Counted from the stretch's first letter, positions 48,416 to 57,243 are shown. The stretch is 64,000 nt of DNA from Mesorhizobium sp. C432A (GCF_030323145.1 NZ_CP100470.1:1488001-1552000); one strand, 5' to 3'. The notes: generated by a model not told the origin, from the sequence alone. Translations and numbers: made by a program.

Positions 48416-49582
48416 CTAGTGCTTATGAATCATGGCTGCAAGACCGGCGGCGGCCAGAGCCAGCGCGGCGCAGCCGGCCAGCGGCGCAAAGGGCCAGAGC
48501 GTGAAGGCGAAGCCGCCGGCCAATGCGCCGATGCTCTGGCCGAGCACATGGGTGCTGGTGAGCCAGCCGGCCGCCGCGCCCTGCTCGCCGGGCTCCAGGC
48601 GCTTCATCAGCCAGGCGGTGTAGCCGGGTGTAGCCAGCGCAATGCCGGCCGCTGCCACCACCAGAGACGCTGCCGAGGCAACATGGCTGGCCGTGACGGC
48701 CAGCGCCGTCATGCCGACGCAAACCATGAGACAGCCGACGATGACGCTGTTGCGCTCCGCCAGCCGCAGGCGCGCCATGAGCAGTCCCTGGACCAGAACC
48801 ATGACGACGGCGACCAGCATCAGGGCCAGGCCGGTCAACGTCGTGGCCTGCGTCGCACCAAGGCCAAAACGCTGCTGGGTCATCGGGCCGAGCATCATCT
48901 GCACCTGTCCGAAGCCGAGCGTCAGGCACAAGCCCATCGCCAGGCAAGGCAGAGCGCGGCGATCGAAGGGCGATATTCCTCGGCCGACGTCGGCCGCCCT
49001 GCCGTCGGTCCGTCCGCCGGCTTCCCCTTTGCCCCGCGCGAGCCACAGCAACAGCGGGCTGAACAGGAACAGGATGGGCGGCAGCAGCGGCGACAGGACG
49101 GCAGCCGTTGCCGCCAGCGCGCCGGCCAGCCGCCCCATGCTGACGCCGGCGCCAAGCAGTCCCAGCGCGGCCTGTCGCCTGTCATCGGCAACCGAGCGGC
49201 TGGCCCAGACCTGCGCCGTCGGCATGACGCCGGACGCGGCAAAACCGTACACGGTTCGCGAAAGCATCAGCAAAGCGATGCCCAGCGCGGCTCCCGTGCC
49301 GGCTATCAGCAGAATGGCGAACACCGCCTGGCCGGCCAGCATGGCGAGGCCGAGCAAGCGCAGCAGCCTGGCATGGCCAAGCCGCTCGCCCATGCGACCC
49401 CACAGCGGCGAGCCGACCAGAAAGGCCGCCGCGCCGACAGCAGTTGCCGCGCCGATGGCAAACGTGTCGAGCCTCTGCCGCTCCATCACCAGGGGAACGA
49501 GCGATACGAAGGCCGACTGGCCGAAGCCGATTGCCGAGACCGCGGTTGCCAGGCGGCGCAGAAGCGAAGATCGATTTTTCAT
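48416..49582 (-). CDS. MFS transporter, probable siderophore exporter
   Basis: 388 residues from the ATG at 49582; a GTG four codons earlier is also possible, neither with a strong ribosome binding site. Twelve hydrophobic segments; the loop GSPLWGRMGERLGHARLLRL after helix 2 fits the drug/siderophore exporters of the DHA1 type. Divergent from iucA and convergent with rhtX, so it lies inside the siderophore locus and most simply exports the finished apo-siderophore. Function inferred from context. Confidence 0.8.
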   Translation of the reverse strand: MKNRSSLLRRLATAVSAIGFGQSAFVSLVPLVMERQRLDTFAIGAATAVGAAAFLVGSPLWGRMGERLGHARLLRLLGLAMLAGQAVFAILLIAGTGAALGIALLMLSRTVYGFAASGVMPTAQVWASRSVADDRRQAALGLLGAGVSMGRLAGALAATAAVLSPLLPPILFLFSPLLLWLARGKGEAGGRTDGRAADVGRGISPFDRRALPCLAMGLCLTLGFGQVQMMLGPMTQQRFGLGATQATTLTGLALMLVAVVMVLVQGLLMARLRLAERNSVIVGCLMVCVGMTALAVTASHVASAASLVVAAAGIALATPGYTAWLMKRLEPGEQGAAAGWLTSTHVLGQSIGALAGGFAFTLWPFAPLAGCAALALAAAGLAAMIHKH

Positions 49583-49657
49583 ACGGGTCGTCACAAGACC
49601 AAGCTTATTTCTTGTTCAGAATAGATAATCAACAGAAATGTTTAAAGACGACAACGT

Positions 49658-49680
49658 ATAAATGCAATGCATGCAGTTAT
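49658..49680. promoter_or_regulatory. Inverted repeat in the exporter/iucA divergent promoter
   Basis: ATAA-N-TGCA-N5-TGCA-N-TTAT, with 8 of 11 positions symmetrical. It overlaps TATAAA (49657-49662), a good -10 for iucA. The 119-bp region is much more AT-rich than the flanking genes. It probably binds an iron-responsive regulator; it does not match the Irr consensus, nor a clear RirA TGA-N9-TCA box. Confidence 0.35.
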
Positions 49681-49701
49681 TGGGATTTATGGGGGATGCA
49701 C

Positions 49702-51489
49702 ATGGAGCAAGTAAAACCAGAATCTTTCTCTGCATTAAGCCCGTTACTCAATGCGTTGCTGCGGGAATGGGATAGCTGGGAATTCGTCGACGCCAGGCAA
49801 ACCGGGCTGTTTCGGCCGCAGGCAGCCGTGCTGCGTCTGAATTTCCCTGCCTCGCGCGCGGCGGTGCTCGTCGAGGCGCGGCATCGCTCGAAGGTTGGTT
49901 ACCACGATTTAGCGATGCCGCTCTGGCGCCTCGATATTAGTAACGAGGGGGCCGATGGCGAAGCGACCGAGATCGACCTTTTCAGCCTTTTGGCGCTGAT
50001 CCTGGCGGATCCCGACATTGCCGGCCGGGCGACAGCGAAAAGCCGACTGACCTTCCTGCGCCGCAGCCTGGCCAGCATCGCCGCAATCGCTGACGCGACT
50101 GCGGCGCGTGGATCGTCGCGGCCCTTCTCCGAAGGCGATCCTGATTTCATCGATGCCGAAAGCGCCCTGCGCTTCGGCCATGCCGTGCATCCGGCGCCGA
50201 TGAGTCGCGAAGAGTTCACGCACACGGATTCCGCGCGCTTCGGGCATGAATACTGCAATGCGTTCAAACTGCGCTGGTGGGCCGTCGACCCGACCATCCT
50301 CACTGGGGGCAGCGTCGAGCCGCTAGATGTCACCGAGATGGTCCGCGGGCTTGCCGCCAGCGATCCGCAGCTGCTTGCTCGGGCTGGCAAGCAACAGGGC
50401 AAGGTTCTCGTTCCGATGCATCCGTGGCAGGCCGTACGGCTCATGCTGGAAGACCGCGTCGAGCGCCTGTTTTGCGCCGGCCGTATCGTCGATGTTGGGC
50501 TCGGCGGACCAGCGTGGCGGGCCACGACCTCGCTGCGCACGGTTCATTCAGCTGAAGCCGAGTGGATGCTGAAATTTTCGCTCAGCCTGCGCCTGACCAA
50601 TTCCAGGCGCATCGTCGAGGAGCATGAGTGCCGGCGCGGCCTTTCGGTGCACCGGCTGGTCAAGGGCAAGCTCGGCTATGCCTTGCAGCGGCGCTGTCCG
50701 ACCATGACGGTGCTGGGTGAGCCCGCCTGGTTCGGCCTGCGTGGCGAAGACGGCCGGCTGATGACGGATACCATCGTCTCGTTTCGCGAAAATCCGTTTC
50801 GCCGCACGGGCAATCCGCCGGCTGCCGTCCTCGGCGCGCTTTGCGAGCGCCATCCCGGCCGTACCGAAAGCCATCTGTCCGACCTGGTCCACCGTATCGC
50901 CCGCGACGAGAAGCGACCTGTCGAGGAAACGGCGCGTTTGTGGTTCGAGCGTTTCCTTCATGCCGCCATCGAGCCGTTTATCGTTGCCTTCTCGGAATTC
51001 GGCCTGCTGTTCGGCGCCCATCAGCAGAACCTCGTCGTCGGTCTTTCCGGAGGCTGGCCGAATGCGCTCTATTTTCGCGACTGCCAGGGCACCGGTTATG
51101 TCGAGGAATTCCTGCCCAGGCTGCGCAAATTCGTGCCCGAGGCCGGTCAGGCGGGCGATCATGTCTTCCCAGCGGAAGCGGCCGCGAAGCTGTTCGGCTA
51201 CTATCTGGTCGTCAATGGCGCTTTCGCCGCCGTCGCAGCCCTTGCCGCCGCTGGCCTCACCAACGAAGACGATCTGCTGGCGATATTCCGCCGCTCGCTC
51301 GAGCGGCTGGCCGCCACGCCCATGGCTGACCGGTCCTGCGTCGACTATTTGCTTAACGCGCCGACGCTCGCCGCCAAGGGCAATTTCCTGATCGCGCTGC
51401 GCGACATCAATGAGAACACCGAAGTGACCGACCCGCTGGCAGGTTACGTCGAGCTTCCGAACCCCCTGCATGTGAGAGAATACGCATGA
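49702..51489 (+). CDS. iucA: NIS siderophore synthetase, type A (IucA-like)
   Basis: 595 residues, start at 49702 behind GGGGG. IucA/IucC fold: VLVPMHPWQAVRLMLEDRVE, ATTSLRTVHSAEAEWMLKFS (ATP and carboxylate binding, about residues 275-305) and FGLLFGAHQQNLVVGLSGGW (about 433-452), followed by a FhuF-like C-terminal helical part. It would condense citrate with the first N6-acetyl-N6-hydroxylysine. First gene of iucABCD with 4-bp overlaps throughout. Type A assignment rests on gene order and on its difference from the more IucC-like third gene. Confidence 0.9.
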   Translation: MEQVKPESFSALSPLLNALLREWDSWEFVDARQTGLFRPQAAVLRLNFPASRAAVLVEARHRSKVGYHDLAMPLWRLDISNEGADGEATEIDLFSLLALILADPDIAGRATAKSRLTFLRRSLASIAAIADATAARGSSRPFSEGDPDFIDAESALRFGHAVHPAPMSREEFTHTDSARFGHEYCNAFKLRWWAVDPTILTGGSVEPLDVTEMVRGLAASDPQLLARAGKQQGKVLVPMHPWQAVRLMLEDRVERLFCAGRIVDVGLGGPAWRATTSLRTVHSAEAEWMLKFSLSLRLTNSRRIVEEHECRRGLSVHRLVKGKLGYALQRRCPTMTVLGEPAWFGLRGEDGRLMTDTIVSFRENPFRRTGNPPAAVLGALCERHPGRTESHLSDLVHRIARDEKRPVEETARLWFERFLHAAIEPFIVAFSEFGLLFGAHQQNLVVGLSGGWPNALYFRDCQGTGYVEEFLPRLRKFVPEAGQAGDHVFPAEAAAKLFGYYLVVNGAFAAVAALAAAGLTNEDDLLAIFRRSLERLAATPMADRSCVDYLLNAPTLAAKGNFLIALRDINENTEVTDPLAGYVELPNPLHVREYA

Positions 51490-52550
51490 ACATCGAGGCT
51501 GCGAAAAACTGGTCACCCGCCACCGTCGCCGGCAACGAAGGATGGCAGCATCTGGCCTCGGCCGCGGAGCCGCTCGCCATCCGTGCCGGCGATGGCCATG
51601 TCAGCCTGGTCAACGCTGAGGGAACAGCGGTGGGACAGGCCCGCATCTCCGACGCGGATGGCCGCCTGCTCATCGACGATGTCGCGTTTATTGGCGGCCG
51701 CCTCGACCAACCGCAAATCCTGGCAGGTCTCGTTGACGCCGCGCTGCGCCTGCATCCTACCTTCGACCGCGCCTTCCTGCCGGCGGCCAAGACGCTGTGG
51801 CCGGTTTCGGCGCTGGCCACCGAGACGGTTCTGGGTGAACCGGAATGCGCCGTCATCCATCGCTCGGTCCTGCGCCAGCTGCCGCTGCTGTGGCGCAGCC
51901 AGGCCTCGCATGTCACCTATCCGGCATTGACGACCGCTATCGGCCCGCAAGACCGGCTGCCGCCATTGCGCCAACCGCGCCCCTGCGGCCCGATGTACGA
52001 ACGCTGGATTCCGGAGATCGGTCTCACCGTGTCGCTGCGCCCGATCGACCGCCGGACCGATCTCGACCTCTTCCATCGCTGGATGAACGATGGCCGTGTC
52101 GCCTTCTTCTGGGAACTTGCCCAGAGCCATGAAGAGCTCGACAAATATCTCGCCGAGCAGGAAAGCGATCCGCACATCTTCGGCGTCATCGCCAGCTTCG
52201 ATGGGGAGCGGACCGGCTATTTCGAGTTCTACTGGGCCAAGGAGGACCGGCTCGGGCCTTATTACGAGCCGCTCGACTGGGATCGCGGCTGGCATGGGCT
52301 GATCGGCAATACGCGCCATCTCGGCCGGCCGAAGACGCTGGCTCTGTTCCGTTCCGTCACCCACTATTTGTTCCTCGACGAGCCGCGCACGCAGCGCATC
52401 GTCGGCGAGCCACGCGCCGCGCACCAGAAGATGCTGAGCTATTGCGCCGACGCCGCCTACGACAAGGTCAAGGAGTTCGACTTCCCGCACAAGCGCGCGG
52501 CGCTGGTCTGCTGCGAACGCGAGCGCTTCTTCCGCGAGGTGCCGCTGTGA
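51486..52550 (+). CDS. iucB: N6-hydroxylysine O-acetyltransferase-like protein (IucB)
   Basis: 354 residues; starts in ATGA overlap with the iucA stop. The C-terminal ~190 residues are the GNAT domain of IucB/RhbD: YERWIPEIGLTVSLRPIDRR, FHRWMNDGRVAFFWEL, HIFGVIASFDGERTGYFEFY and FLDEPRTQRIVGEPRAAHQK, where acetyl-CoA binds. The N-terminal ~165 residues are an extension as in aerobactin IucB (315 residues in E. coli), whereas rhizobactin RhbD has about 200. It acetylates the hydroxylated amine made by IucD. Confidence 0.9.
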   Translation: MNIEAAKNWSPATVAGNEGWQHLASAAEPLAIRAGDGHVSLVNAEGTAVGQARISDADGRLLIDDVAFIGGRLDQPQILAGLVDAALRLHPTFDRAFLPAAKTLWPVSALATETVLGEPECAVIHRSVLRQLPLLWRSQASHVTYPALTTAIGPQDRLPPLRQPRPCGPMYERWIPEIGLTVSLRPIDRRTDLDLFHRWMNDGRVAFFWELAQSHEELDKYLAEQESDPHIFGVIASFDGERTGYFEFYWAKEDRLGPYYEPLDWDRGWHGLIGNTRHLGRPKTLALFRSVTHYLFLDEPRTQRIVGEPRAAHQKMLSYCADAAYDKVKEFDFPHKRAALVCCERERFFREVPL

Positions 52551-54367
52551 CGGTGCAGCAACCGATCGCCAAAGCGGAGGAGGCGACACGCTGGGCTGCG
52601 ATCAACCGCGACGCCGTCGCCAAGGCCATTTCCGAACTGACCTTCGAGGAGTGCCTGTCGCCCCGCGAGCTTTCGCCCGGCCGATGGAAACTGACGCTCG
52701 GTCCCGGCGTGACCTATCGCTTTGTCGCGACGCGGCGCCTGTGGGGCCAGATCGCCGTCCGTCCGGAGACGCTGACCCGCGATGCCGGCATCGAGCTGCC
52801 GGTCGACGATGCGGTCGCTTTCTTCGCCGACGCGCGCGAGACGCTCGGCATGTCGCCGGCAACATTCTGCACCTATGCGAAGGAGCTTTACAATACGCTG
52901 ATGGCCGACATGCGGATCGCCAAAGCCCGCGGCAATCGACCAGCCGCCGATCTAGCCGCGCTGCCGGATACCGAGTTGCAGGCATTGCTCGACGGCCATC
53001 CGAAGGCGCCCGCCAACAAGGGACGGCTTGGCTGGGGACGGGACGACTTCGAGCGCTACGCGCCAGAATCGGCTGCCGCATTCCAGCTCTTCTGGCTTGC
53101 CGCCGCCAGCGATCGCTGCCTGCTGGCGCTTGACTGCGGGCTCGACGAAGAGGCGCTGCTGCAGGCCGCACTCGGCGACTACGAACGCGCAAGGCTCGAA
53201 GCGGCCTTCACTGCCGCCGGGGCCTCGCGACCGACGCACAGGTTGCTGCCGGTCCACCCCTGGCAGTGGCAGGCGATGATCGCCTCGCAATATGGTAGCG
53301 AGATCGCCGCCGGCCGGCTGGTGCCGCTTGGCCAGTTCGGCGACGCGTTCCTGCCCCTGCAGTCGCTGCGCACGCTTGCCAATGTGGCACGGCCCGAGGC
53401 GCTGCACGTCAAGCTGCCGCTGACCGTCCTCAACACCTCAGCGTGGCGCGGCGTGCCGGGCAAATACATGGCGATCGGCGCCGATCTGTCGCGCTGGCTG
53501 GCCACGGTGGCGGCCGCGGACCCGGTGCTCAAGGACGTCAAGGTGCTGAAGGAAGTAGCCGGCGCCTTCTATCCGCATCCGCACTATACCGGCGTTGAAG
53601 GCGCGCCCTATCAGTTTTGCGAGATGCTGGGCGCCATATGGCGCGAAAGCCCCGAAAAGGATCTGACAGCGGGCCAGCGGCCGATGATGATGGGCGCCCT
53701 GCCGCAGCGCGACGCGCATGGCAGGCCGATCGCCAGCGCCCTGATGGAGCAGTCCGGCCTTGGTCCGGAGGCATGGCTCGATCGCCTGTTCTCCACGGCC
53801 TTCGTGCCGCTCTACCACTTCATGTGCCGTTACGGCGTCGGCTTCATCGCCCATGGCCAGAACGTCACCATCATCCTCGACGGAGCGACGCCTCTCGGCG
53901 TGGCGGTCAAGGATTTCCAGGGCGACCTCGATCTCGTCGACCAGCCGTTTCCCGAACTGGCCGGCCTCGACCCCAAAATCCTGTCGACGCTGAAGCGCCG
54001 GCCGCCGGCACATCTTCTCCAGCATCTGCAAACGGGACACATCGTCAGCGTTCTGCGCTTCCTATCCGAGGCGCTGGCCGCCTATGACCGCTTCGACGAG
54101 AGGACTTTCTACGCCATCCTGGCCGCCGCCATCCGGCGCTACCAGGCGCAGAACCCGGATCTGTCGGAACGGTTCGCGCTCTTCGATCTGTTTGCTCCGA
54201 AGATCCCACGCATCGCCATCAACAAGGTGCGCTTCGCCATCGGCTACGGCGACAGCGGCGAACGCCCTCTGCCCGACCTTGGCACACCGCTCGACAATCC
54301 GCTTAACCCCGAGTCAGCCCGGCGATCTCCCATCAGCCCAGCCAGCTCCATAAGGAGTTCGCCATGA
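52547..54367 (+). CDS. iucC: NIS siderophore synthetase, type C (IucC-like)
   Basis: 606 residues from a GTG that overlaps the iucB stop (GTGA). LLPVHPWQWQAMIASQYGSE, FLPLQSLRTLANVARPEALH and KLPLTVLNTSAWRGVPGKYM are the IucC-type ATP-binding blocks (about residues 237-310), and GVGFIAHGQNVTIILDGATP (about 430-449) the conserved HGQN loop. It would add the second hydroxamate arm to the citrate monoamide, finishing an aerobactin-type siderophore. The C-terminal helical region ends in a low-complexity Pro/Ser tail. Confidence 0.92.
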   Translation: MTVQQPIAKAEEATRWAAINRDAVAKAISELTFEECLSPRELSPGRWKLTLGPGVTYRFVATRRLWGQIAVRPETLTRDAGIELPVDDAVAFFADARETLGMSPATFCTYAKELYNTLMADMRIAKARGNRPAADLAALPDTELQALLDGHPKAPANKGRLGWGRDDFERYAPESAAAFQLFWLAAASDRCLLALDCGLDEEALLQAALGDYERARLEAAFTAAGASRPTHRLLPVHPWQWQAMIASQYGSEIAAGRLVPLGQFGDAFLPLQSLRTLANVARPEALHVKLPLTVLNTSAWRGVPGKYMAIGADLSRWLATVAAADPVLKDVKVLKEVAGAFYPHPHYTGVEGAPYQFCEMLGAIWRESPEKDLTAGQRPMMMGALPQRDAHGRPIASALMEQSGLGPEAWLDRLFSTAFVPLYHFMCRYGVGFIAHGQNVTIILDGATPLGVAVKDFQGDLDLVDQPFPELAGLDPKILSTLKRRPPAHLLQHLQTGHIVSVLRFLSEALAAYDRFDERTFYAILAAAIRRYQAQNPDLSERFALFDLFAPKIPRIAINKVRFAIGYGDSGERPLPDLGTPLDNPLNPESARRSPISPASSIRSSP

Positions 54368-55698
54368 CCCATACGCTTGACCTCGCAGGCATCGGCATCG
54401 GGCCGTTCAATCTCAGCCTCGCCGCCCATCTCGATGCGGTGGACGGCGTCGAAGCGCGCTTCTTCGATCGGGCGACGCGGCTCGAATGGCATCCGGGCAT
54501 GATGCTGCCGGGCGTCGAACTGCAGACATCCTTCCTCAAGGATCTCGTCACCGCGACGCATCCGACCAGCCCATGGTCGTTCATGTCCTATCTGGTCGCG
54601 CAGAAGCGGTTCTATGAATTCCTCAACGCGGATTTCTCAGCCATCCCGCGGCCGGAATTCGCCCGCTATCTCGGATGGGTCGGCGAGAACTTGTCTTCGC
54701 TGCGCTTCGCCAGCGCCGTCGACCGGATCGACTTCGACGGAACGAATTTCAGGCTGCGTATCGGCCGCGAGCAGGTGAACGCGCGCAATCTCGCCATTGC
54801 CGTCGGGCTGGTGCCTAACATCCCCGCCTGGGCGCGGGCGGCGGCCTCCGATCAATGCTTCCACAACGCCCAGGCCGCCAACCGCCTCGATCGCCTGAGC
54901 GGACAGCGTGTCGCCGTGATCGGCGGTGGCCAGAGCGGCGCCGAAGTGCTTCTGCATCTGATCTCCTCCGACGGCTTCGCCGGCCGCGAAATCGAGTGGA
55001 TCTCGATGCGGCCGAATTTCCTGCCACTGGACGACTCGCCTTTCACCGACGAACTCTTCACGCCGGGCTATGTCGAAAACTTCCATCGGCTGCCGCAAGG
55101 GCGGCGCGAGACGATCCTGGAACAGCAGCTGCTTGCCGGTGACGGCGCATCGACGAGCACGCTGAAGGCGATCTATCGCCAGCTTTACACGCTGCGGCAC
55201 CTCTCGGAGGAAACGACGGCGGTCAACATGACGCCGCACCGCGAAGTGCTGAACGTGACGCGGGAAGGCAGCGAATACCGGCTGATCATGCGCAACGGCT
55301 TCGACGGCGCCATCGAGACGCGCACCGTGGATGCGGTGGTTCTGGCCACCGGCTATGCCTTTGCCATTCCTGATTGCATGGCACCGCTCATGAACAGGAT
55401 CGCGCTGGACGAGCGCGGTCATTACAGGCTCAACGCCAGCTTCGAGGTCGAATGGGACGGGCCCGACGACCGCCGGATCTACGCGCTCAATGCCGGCCGG
55501 CTCAGCCATGGCATAGCCGAGCCGCAGCTCAGCCTGATGGCTTGGCGCAGCGCCAAGATCGTCAATTCGCTGCTCGGGCGGGCACAGTTCGATCTCGATC
55601 TGCCCGATCCGCCGGTTGCCTGGAGTTCAAGGCACACGATACAAAGCCTGCATCATCTCGGCGCCAATGCGAGGATGACCGAATCGGGCGCCCGGTGA
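54364..55698 (+). CDS. iucD: L-lysine N6-monooxygenase-like enzyme (IucD)
   Basis: 444 residues, ATGA overlap with iucC. LAGIGIGPFNLSLAAHLD (residues 7-24) is the FAD site, RVAVIGGGQSGAEVLLHL (about 180-198) the NADPH site and VVLATGYAFAIPDC (about 325-338) the ATGY motif of microbial N-hydroxylases. It makes the first pathway step, amine hydroxylation. Genes for 1,3-diaminopropane synthesis (rhbA, rhbB) are absent from the locus, so lysine is the likelier substrate. Last gene of the island. Confidence 0.92.
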   Translation: MTHTLDLAGIGIGPFNLSLAAHLDAVDGVEARFFDRATRLEWHPGMMLPGVELQTSFLKDLVTATHPTSPWSFMSYLVAQKRFYEFLNADFSAIPRPEFARYLGWVGENLSSLRFASAVDRIDFDGTNFRLRIGREQVNARNLAIAVGLVPNIPAWARAAASDQCFHNAQAANRLDRLSGQRVAVIGGGQSGAEVLLHLISSDGFAGREIEWISMRPNFLPLDDSPFTDELFTPGYVENFHRLPQGRRETILEQQLLAGDGASTSTLKAIYRQLYTLRHLSEETTAVNMTPHREVLNVTREGSEYRLIMRNGFDGAIETRTVDAVVLATGYAFAIPDCMAPLMNRIALDERGHYRLNASFEVEWDGPDDRRIYALNAGRLSHGIAEPQLSLMAWRSAKIVNSLLGRAQFDLDLPDPPVAWSSRHTIQSLHHLGANARMTESGAR

Positions 55699-55712
55699 TG
55701 TTTGTGGAGGCG

Positions 55713-55774
55713 GGCCGAAGAGCGTGGTACGGCGCGCGTTAAGGTTGACATCGACCCGTAAAGCTTTTCTGTGA
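55713..55774 (+). pseudogene. Decayed second copy of the priA 3' end
   Basis: In the priA frame it reads E-E-R-G-T-A-R-V-K-V-D-I-D-P-stop-S-F, against K-Q-R-G-S-V-R-V-Q-V-D-I-D-P-Q-S-F-L in priA. The Gln codon has become TAA and the final codons have shifted by one base. 35 of 47 bases agree in the best part. It lies between iucD and the racemase gene. Most likely the original priA end, displaced by the incoming island. Confidence 0.75.
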
Positions 55775-55808
55775 GAGAGATCGTTCGGTCCTGCTGGAGG
55801 CTCAGCGC

Positions 55809-56504
55809 ATGAAAACCCTTGGCCTCATCGGCGGCATGAGCTGGGAATCGACGGCGATCTATTATCGCCTGCTCAACGAGATCGTGCGCGAGCGGCTGAG
55901 CGGGCTGCATTCGGCAAAGCTGTTGCTCTATTCCTTCGACTTCGCCGAAATCGCCGACCGGCAGCATCATGGCGACTGGGACAGTGCGGGCGTGCTGCTG
56001 GCGGATGCCGCGCGCAAGCTGGAGGCGGGCGGCGCAGAGGGGCTTTTGATCTGCACCAACACCATGCACAAGCTCGCCGACCGGGTGCAGGCGGCGGTGT
56101 CGATCCCGCTTATCCACATTGCCGACGCCACGGCCGTCGCGGTCAAGGGCGCCGGCGTCAAGCGGCCGGCGCTGCTGGCGACCCGCTTCACCATGGAGCA
56201 GGATTTCTACAAGGGCCGGCTGACGGAGAAATACGGGCTGCAGCCCGTGGTGCCGGACCAGGCCGGGCGCGACATGGTGCACCAGGTAATCTACGACGAG
56301 CTTTGCCGGGGCATCGTCAACGCGGCATCGAAGGCGGCCTATATCGACGAGGTCGCCCGTCTGCGGCGCGATGAGAAGATCGATGGCGTCATCATGGGCT
56401 GCACCGAGATCACCATGTTGATTGGCGAGCGCGATTTCGACATTCCGGTGTTCGACACCACGCGCATCCATGCTGAGGCGGCGGTCGCATTCATGCTGCC
56501 CTGA
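55809..56504 (+). CDS. Aspartate/glutamate racemase-family protein (YgeA-like)
   Basis: 231 residues after GGAGG. KTLGLIGGMSWESTAIYYRL at the N-terminus, LLICTNTMHKLADRV with the first catalytic Cys (about residue 82) and DGVIMGCTEITMLIG with the second (about 199) define the family. PLP-independent racemisation of aspartate, glutamate or broader amino acids; YgeA relatives act on several. First gene beyond the priA remnant; not part of the siderophore island. Confidence 0.9.
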   Translation: MKTLGLIGGMSWESTAIYYRLLNEIVRERLSGLHSAKLLLYSFDFAEIADRQHHGDWDSAGVLLADAARKLEAGGAEGLLICTNTMHKLADRVQAAVSIPLIHIADATAVAVKGAGVKRPALLATRFTMEQDFYKGRLTEKYGLQPVVPDQAGRDMVHQVIYDELCRGIVNAASKAAYIDEVARLRRDEKIDGVIMGCTEITMLIGERDFDIPVFDTTRIHAEAAVAFMLP

Positions 56505-56520
56505 AGGGTCAAAACAAGGA

Positions 56521-56709
56521 TCAGGGCTGGGCAGCCACGGCGACATTGCCGCTGCCGGCCACTTTCAGCTTCCATCGATCTGCTTCCGTGCCGGCCAGAT
56601 TGAGGTGCCCGGTCAGGAAATAAAGGCGACCGGTGTCGGGGCCTTTGGCTGTGCAAAACCGGTCCTGCAGATAGGAGGGAGGCGTCGCCTGATAATACAG
56701 GTTGGCCAC
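56521..56709 (-). CDS. Uncertain small ORF in the 56505-56847 gap
   Basis: 62 codons from a GTG, reading VANLYYQATPPSYLQDRFCT and ending LKVAGSGNVAVAAQP. The composition looks protein-like, but I recognise no family and there is no clear ribosome binding site, so it may be a gene remnant. Apart from this I see no gene or strong hairpin in the 343 bp between the racemase and the DUF4345 gene. Confidence 0.3.
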   Translation of the reverse strand: MANLYYQATPPSYLQDRFCTAKGPDTGRLYFLTGHLNLAGTEADRWKLKVAGSGNVAVAAQP

Positions 56710-56847
56710 GATGCTGGCCGGACGCGTGCGCGGCCTAAACAGCCTTCCGCTCCTTCACGAATTGCGCGCCGAAACTGCCGCGCGCTTGACTTCTTTTTGC
56801 AGCGACATTCAATGCATCCGGCATTGCTGTGAGGGGATGAAAGCAAG

Positions 56848-57243
56848 ATGGAATTTGCGTTTCCGTGGCCGACCAGCCAGGGCGAATGGCTGGCTTGGTC
56901 CAGCGCCGTCGTCACCTTGGCGCTCGGTCTGCTGTTTTTCCTCGCGCCAGGGCTGGCATTTCGGATTCTGCGGCTGCAGGTCCGGCCCGAAAGGGCAGCG
57001 GCAATCGCGGAAGGGCGCGGCCGGATGTCGGGCTTCTATCTCGGCGTCAGCCTGTGCTGCATTCTGTTGGCGCAGCCGTGGCTCTATATGGCACTCGGCT
57101 TTTCCTGGCTGTTCACCGCTTTTGGCCGTTTGCTGTCGATGATGTCGGACGGCGCCAACACGCCTTTCAACTGGGCGTCGATCGTCGTCGAACTCGTCCT
57201 GGCCGCGTTGCCGCTTGCCTTCGTCTTCGGCTTTCTGCCCTGA
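56848..57243 (+). CDS. DUF4345-type membrane protein
   Basis: 131 residues with four hydrophobic segments: SSAVVTLALGLLFFLAPGLA, GFYLGVSLCCILLAQPWLYM, ALGFSWLFTAFGRLLSMM and ASIVVELVLAALPLAFVFGF. The GRGRMSGFYLGVSL loop and the GRLLSMMSDG segment fit the DUF4345 pattern. Function unknown. A start with GAAAGC upstream is acceptable. Stands alone before the atp operon. Confidence 0.72.
   Translation: MEFAFPWPTSQGEWLAWSSAVVTLALGLLFFLAPGLAFRILRLQVRPERAAAIAEGRGRMSGFYLGVSLCCILLAQPWLYMALGFSWLFTAFGRLLSMMSDGANTPFNWASIVVELVLAALPLAFVFGFLP

Larger units (their letters stand above)
44252..55774. other. Siderophore island inserted at the priA 3' end
   Basis: About 11.5 kb holding only siderophore genes: receptor, small unknown protein, RhtX importer, MFS exporter and iucABCD. 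Left boundary: the priA stop. Right boundary: a decayed second priA 3' end at 55713-55774, just after iucD. Beyond it the sequence continues towards atpH, which in rhizobia often lies near priA. No integrase, transposase or tRNA is present. Boundaries are seen as a direct repeat; acquisition as one block is inferred. Confidence 0.6.

Noticed and set aside
44477..55698. Rhizobactin 1021 locus
   Set aside because: rhbA and rhbB are missing, the gene order is iucABCD, and the acetyltransferase has IucB length; an aerobactin-type product fits better.
44252..55774. Classical ICE or tRNA-linked genomic island
   Set aside because: No tRNA, integrase or conjugation gene is seen; only gene-end repeats mark the borders.
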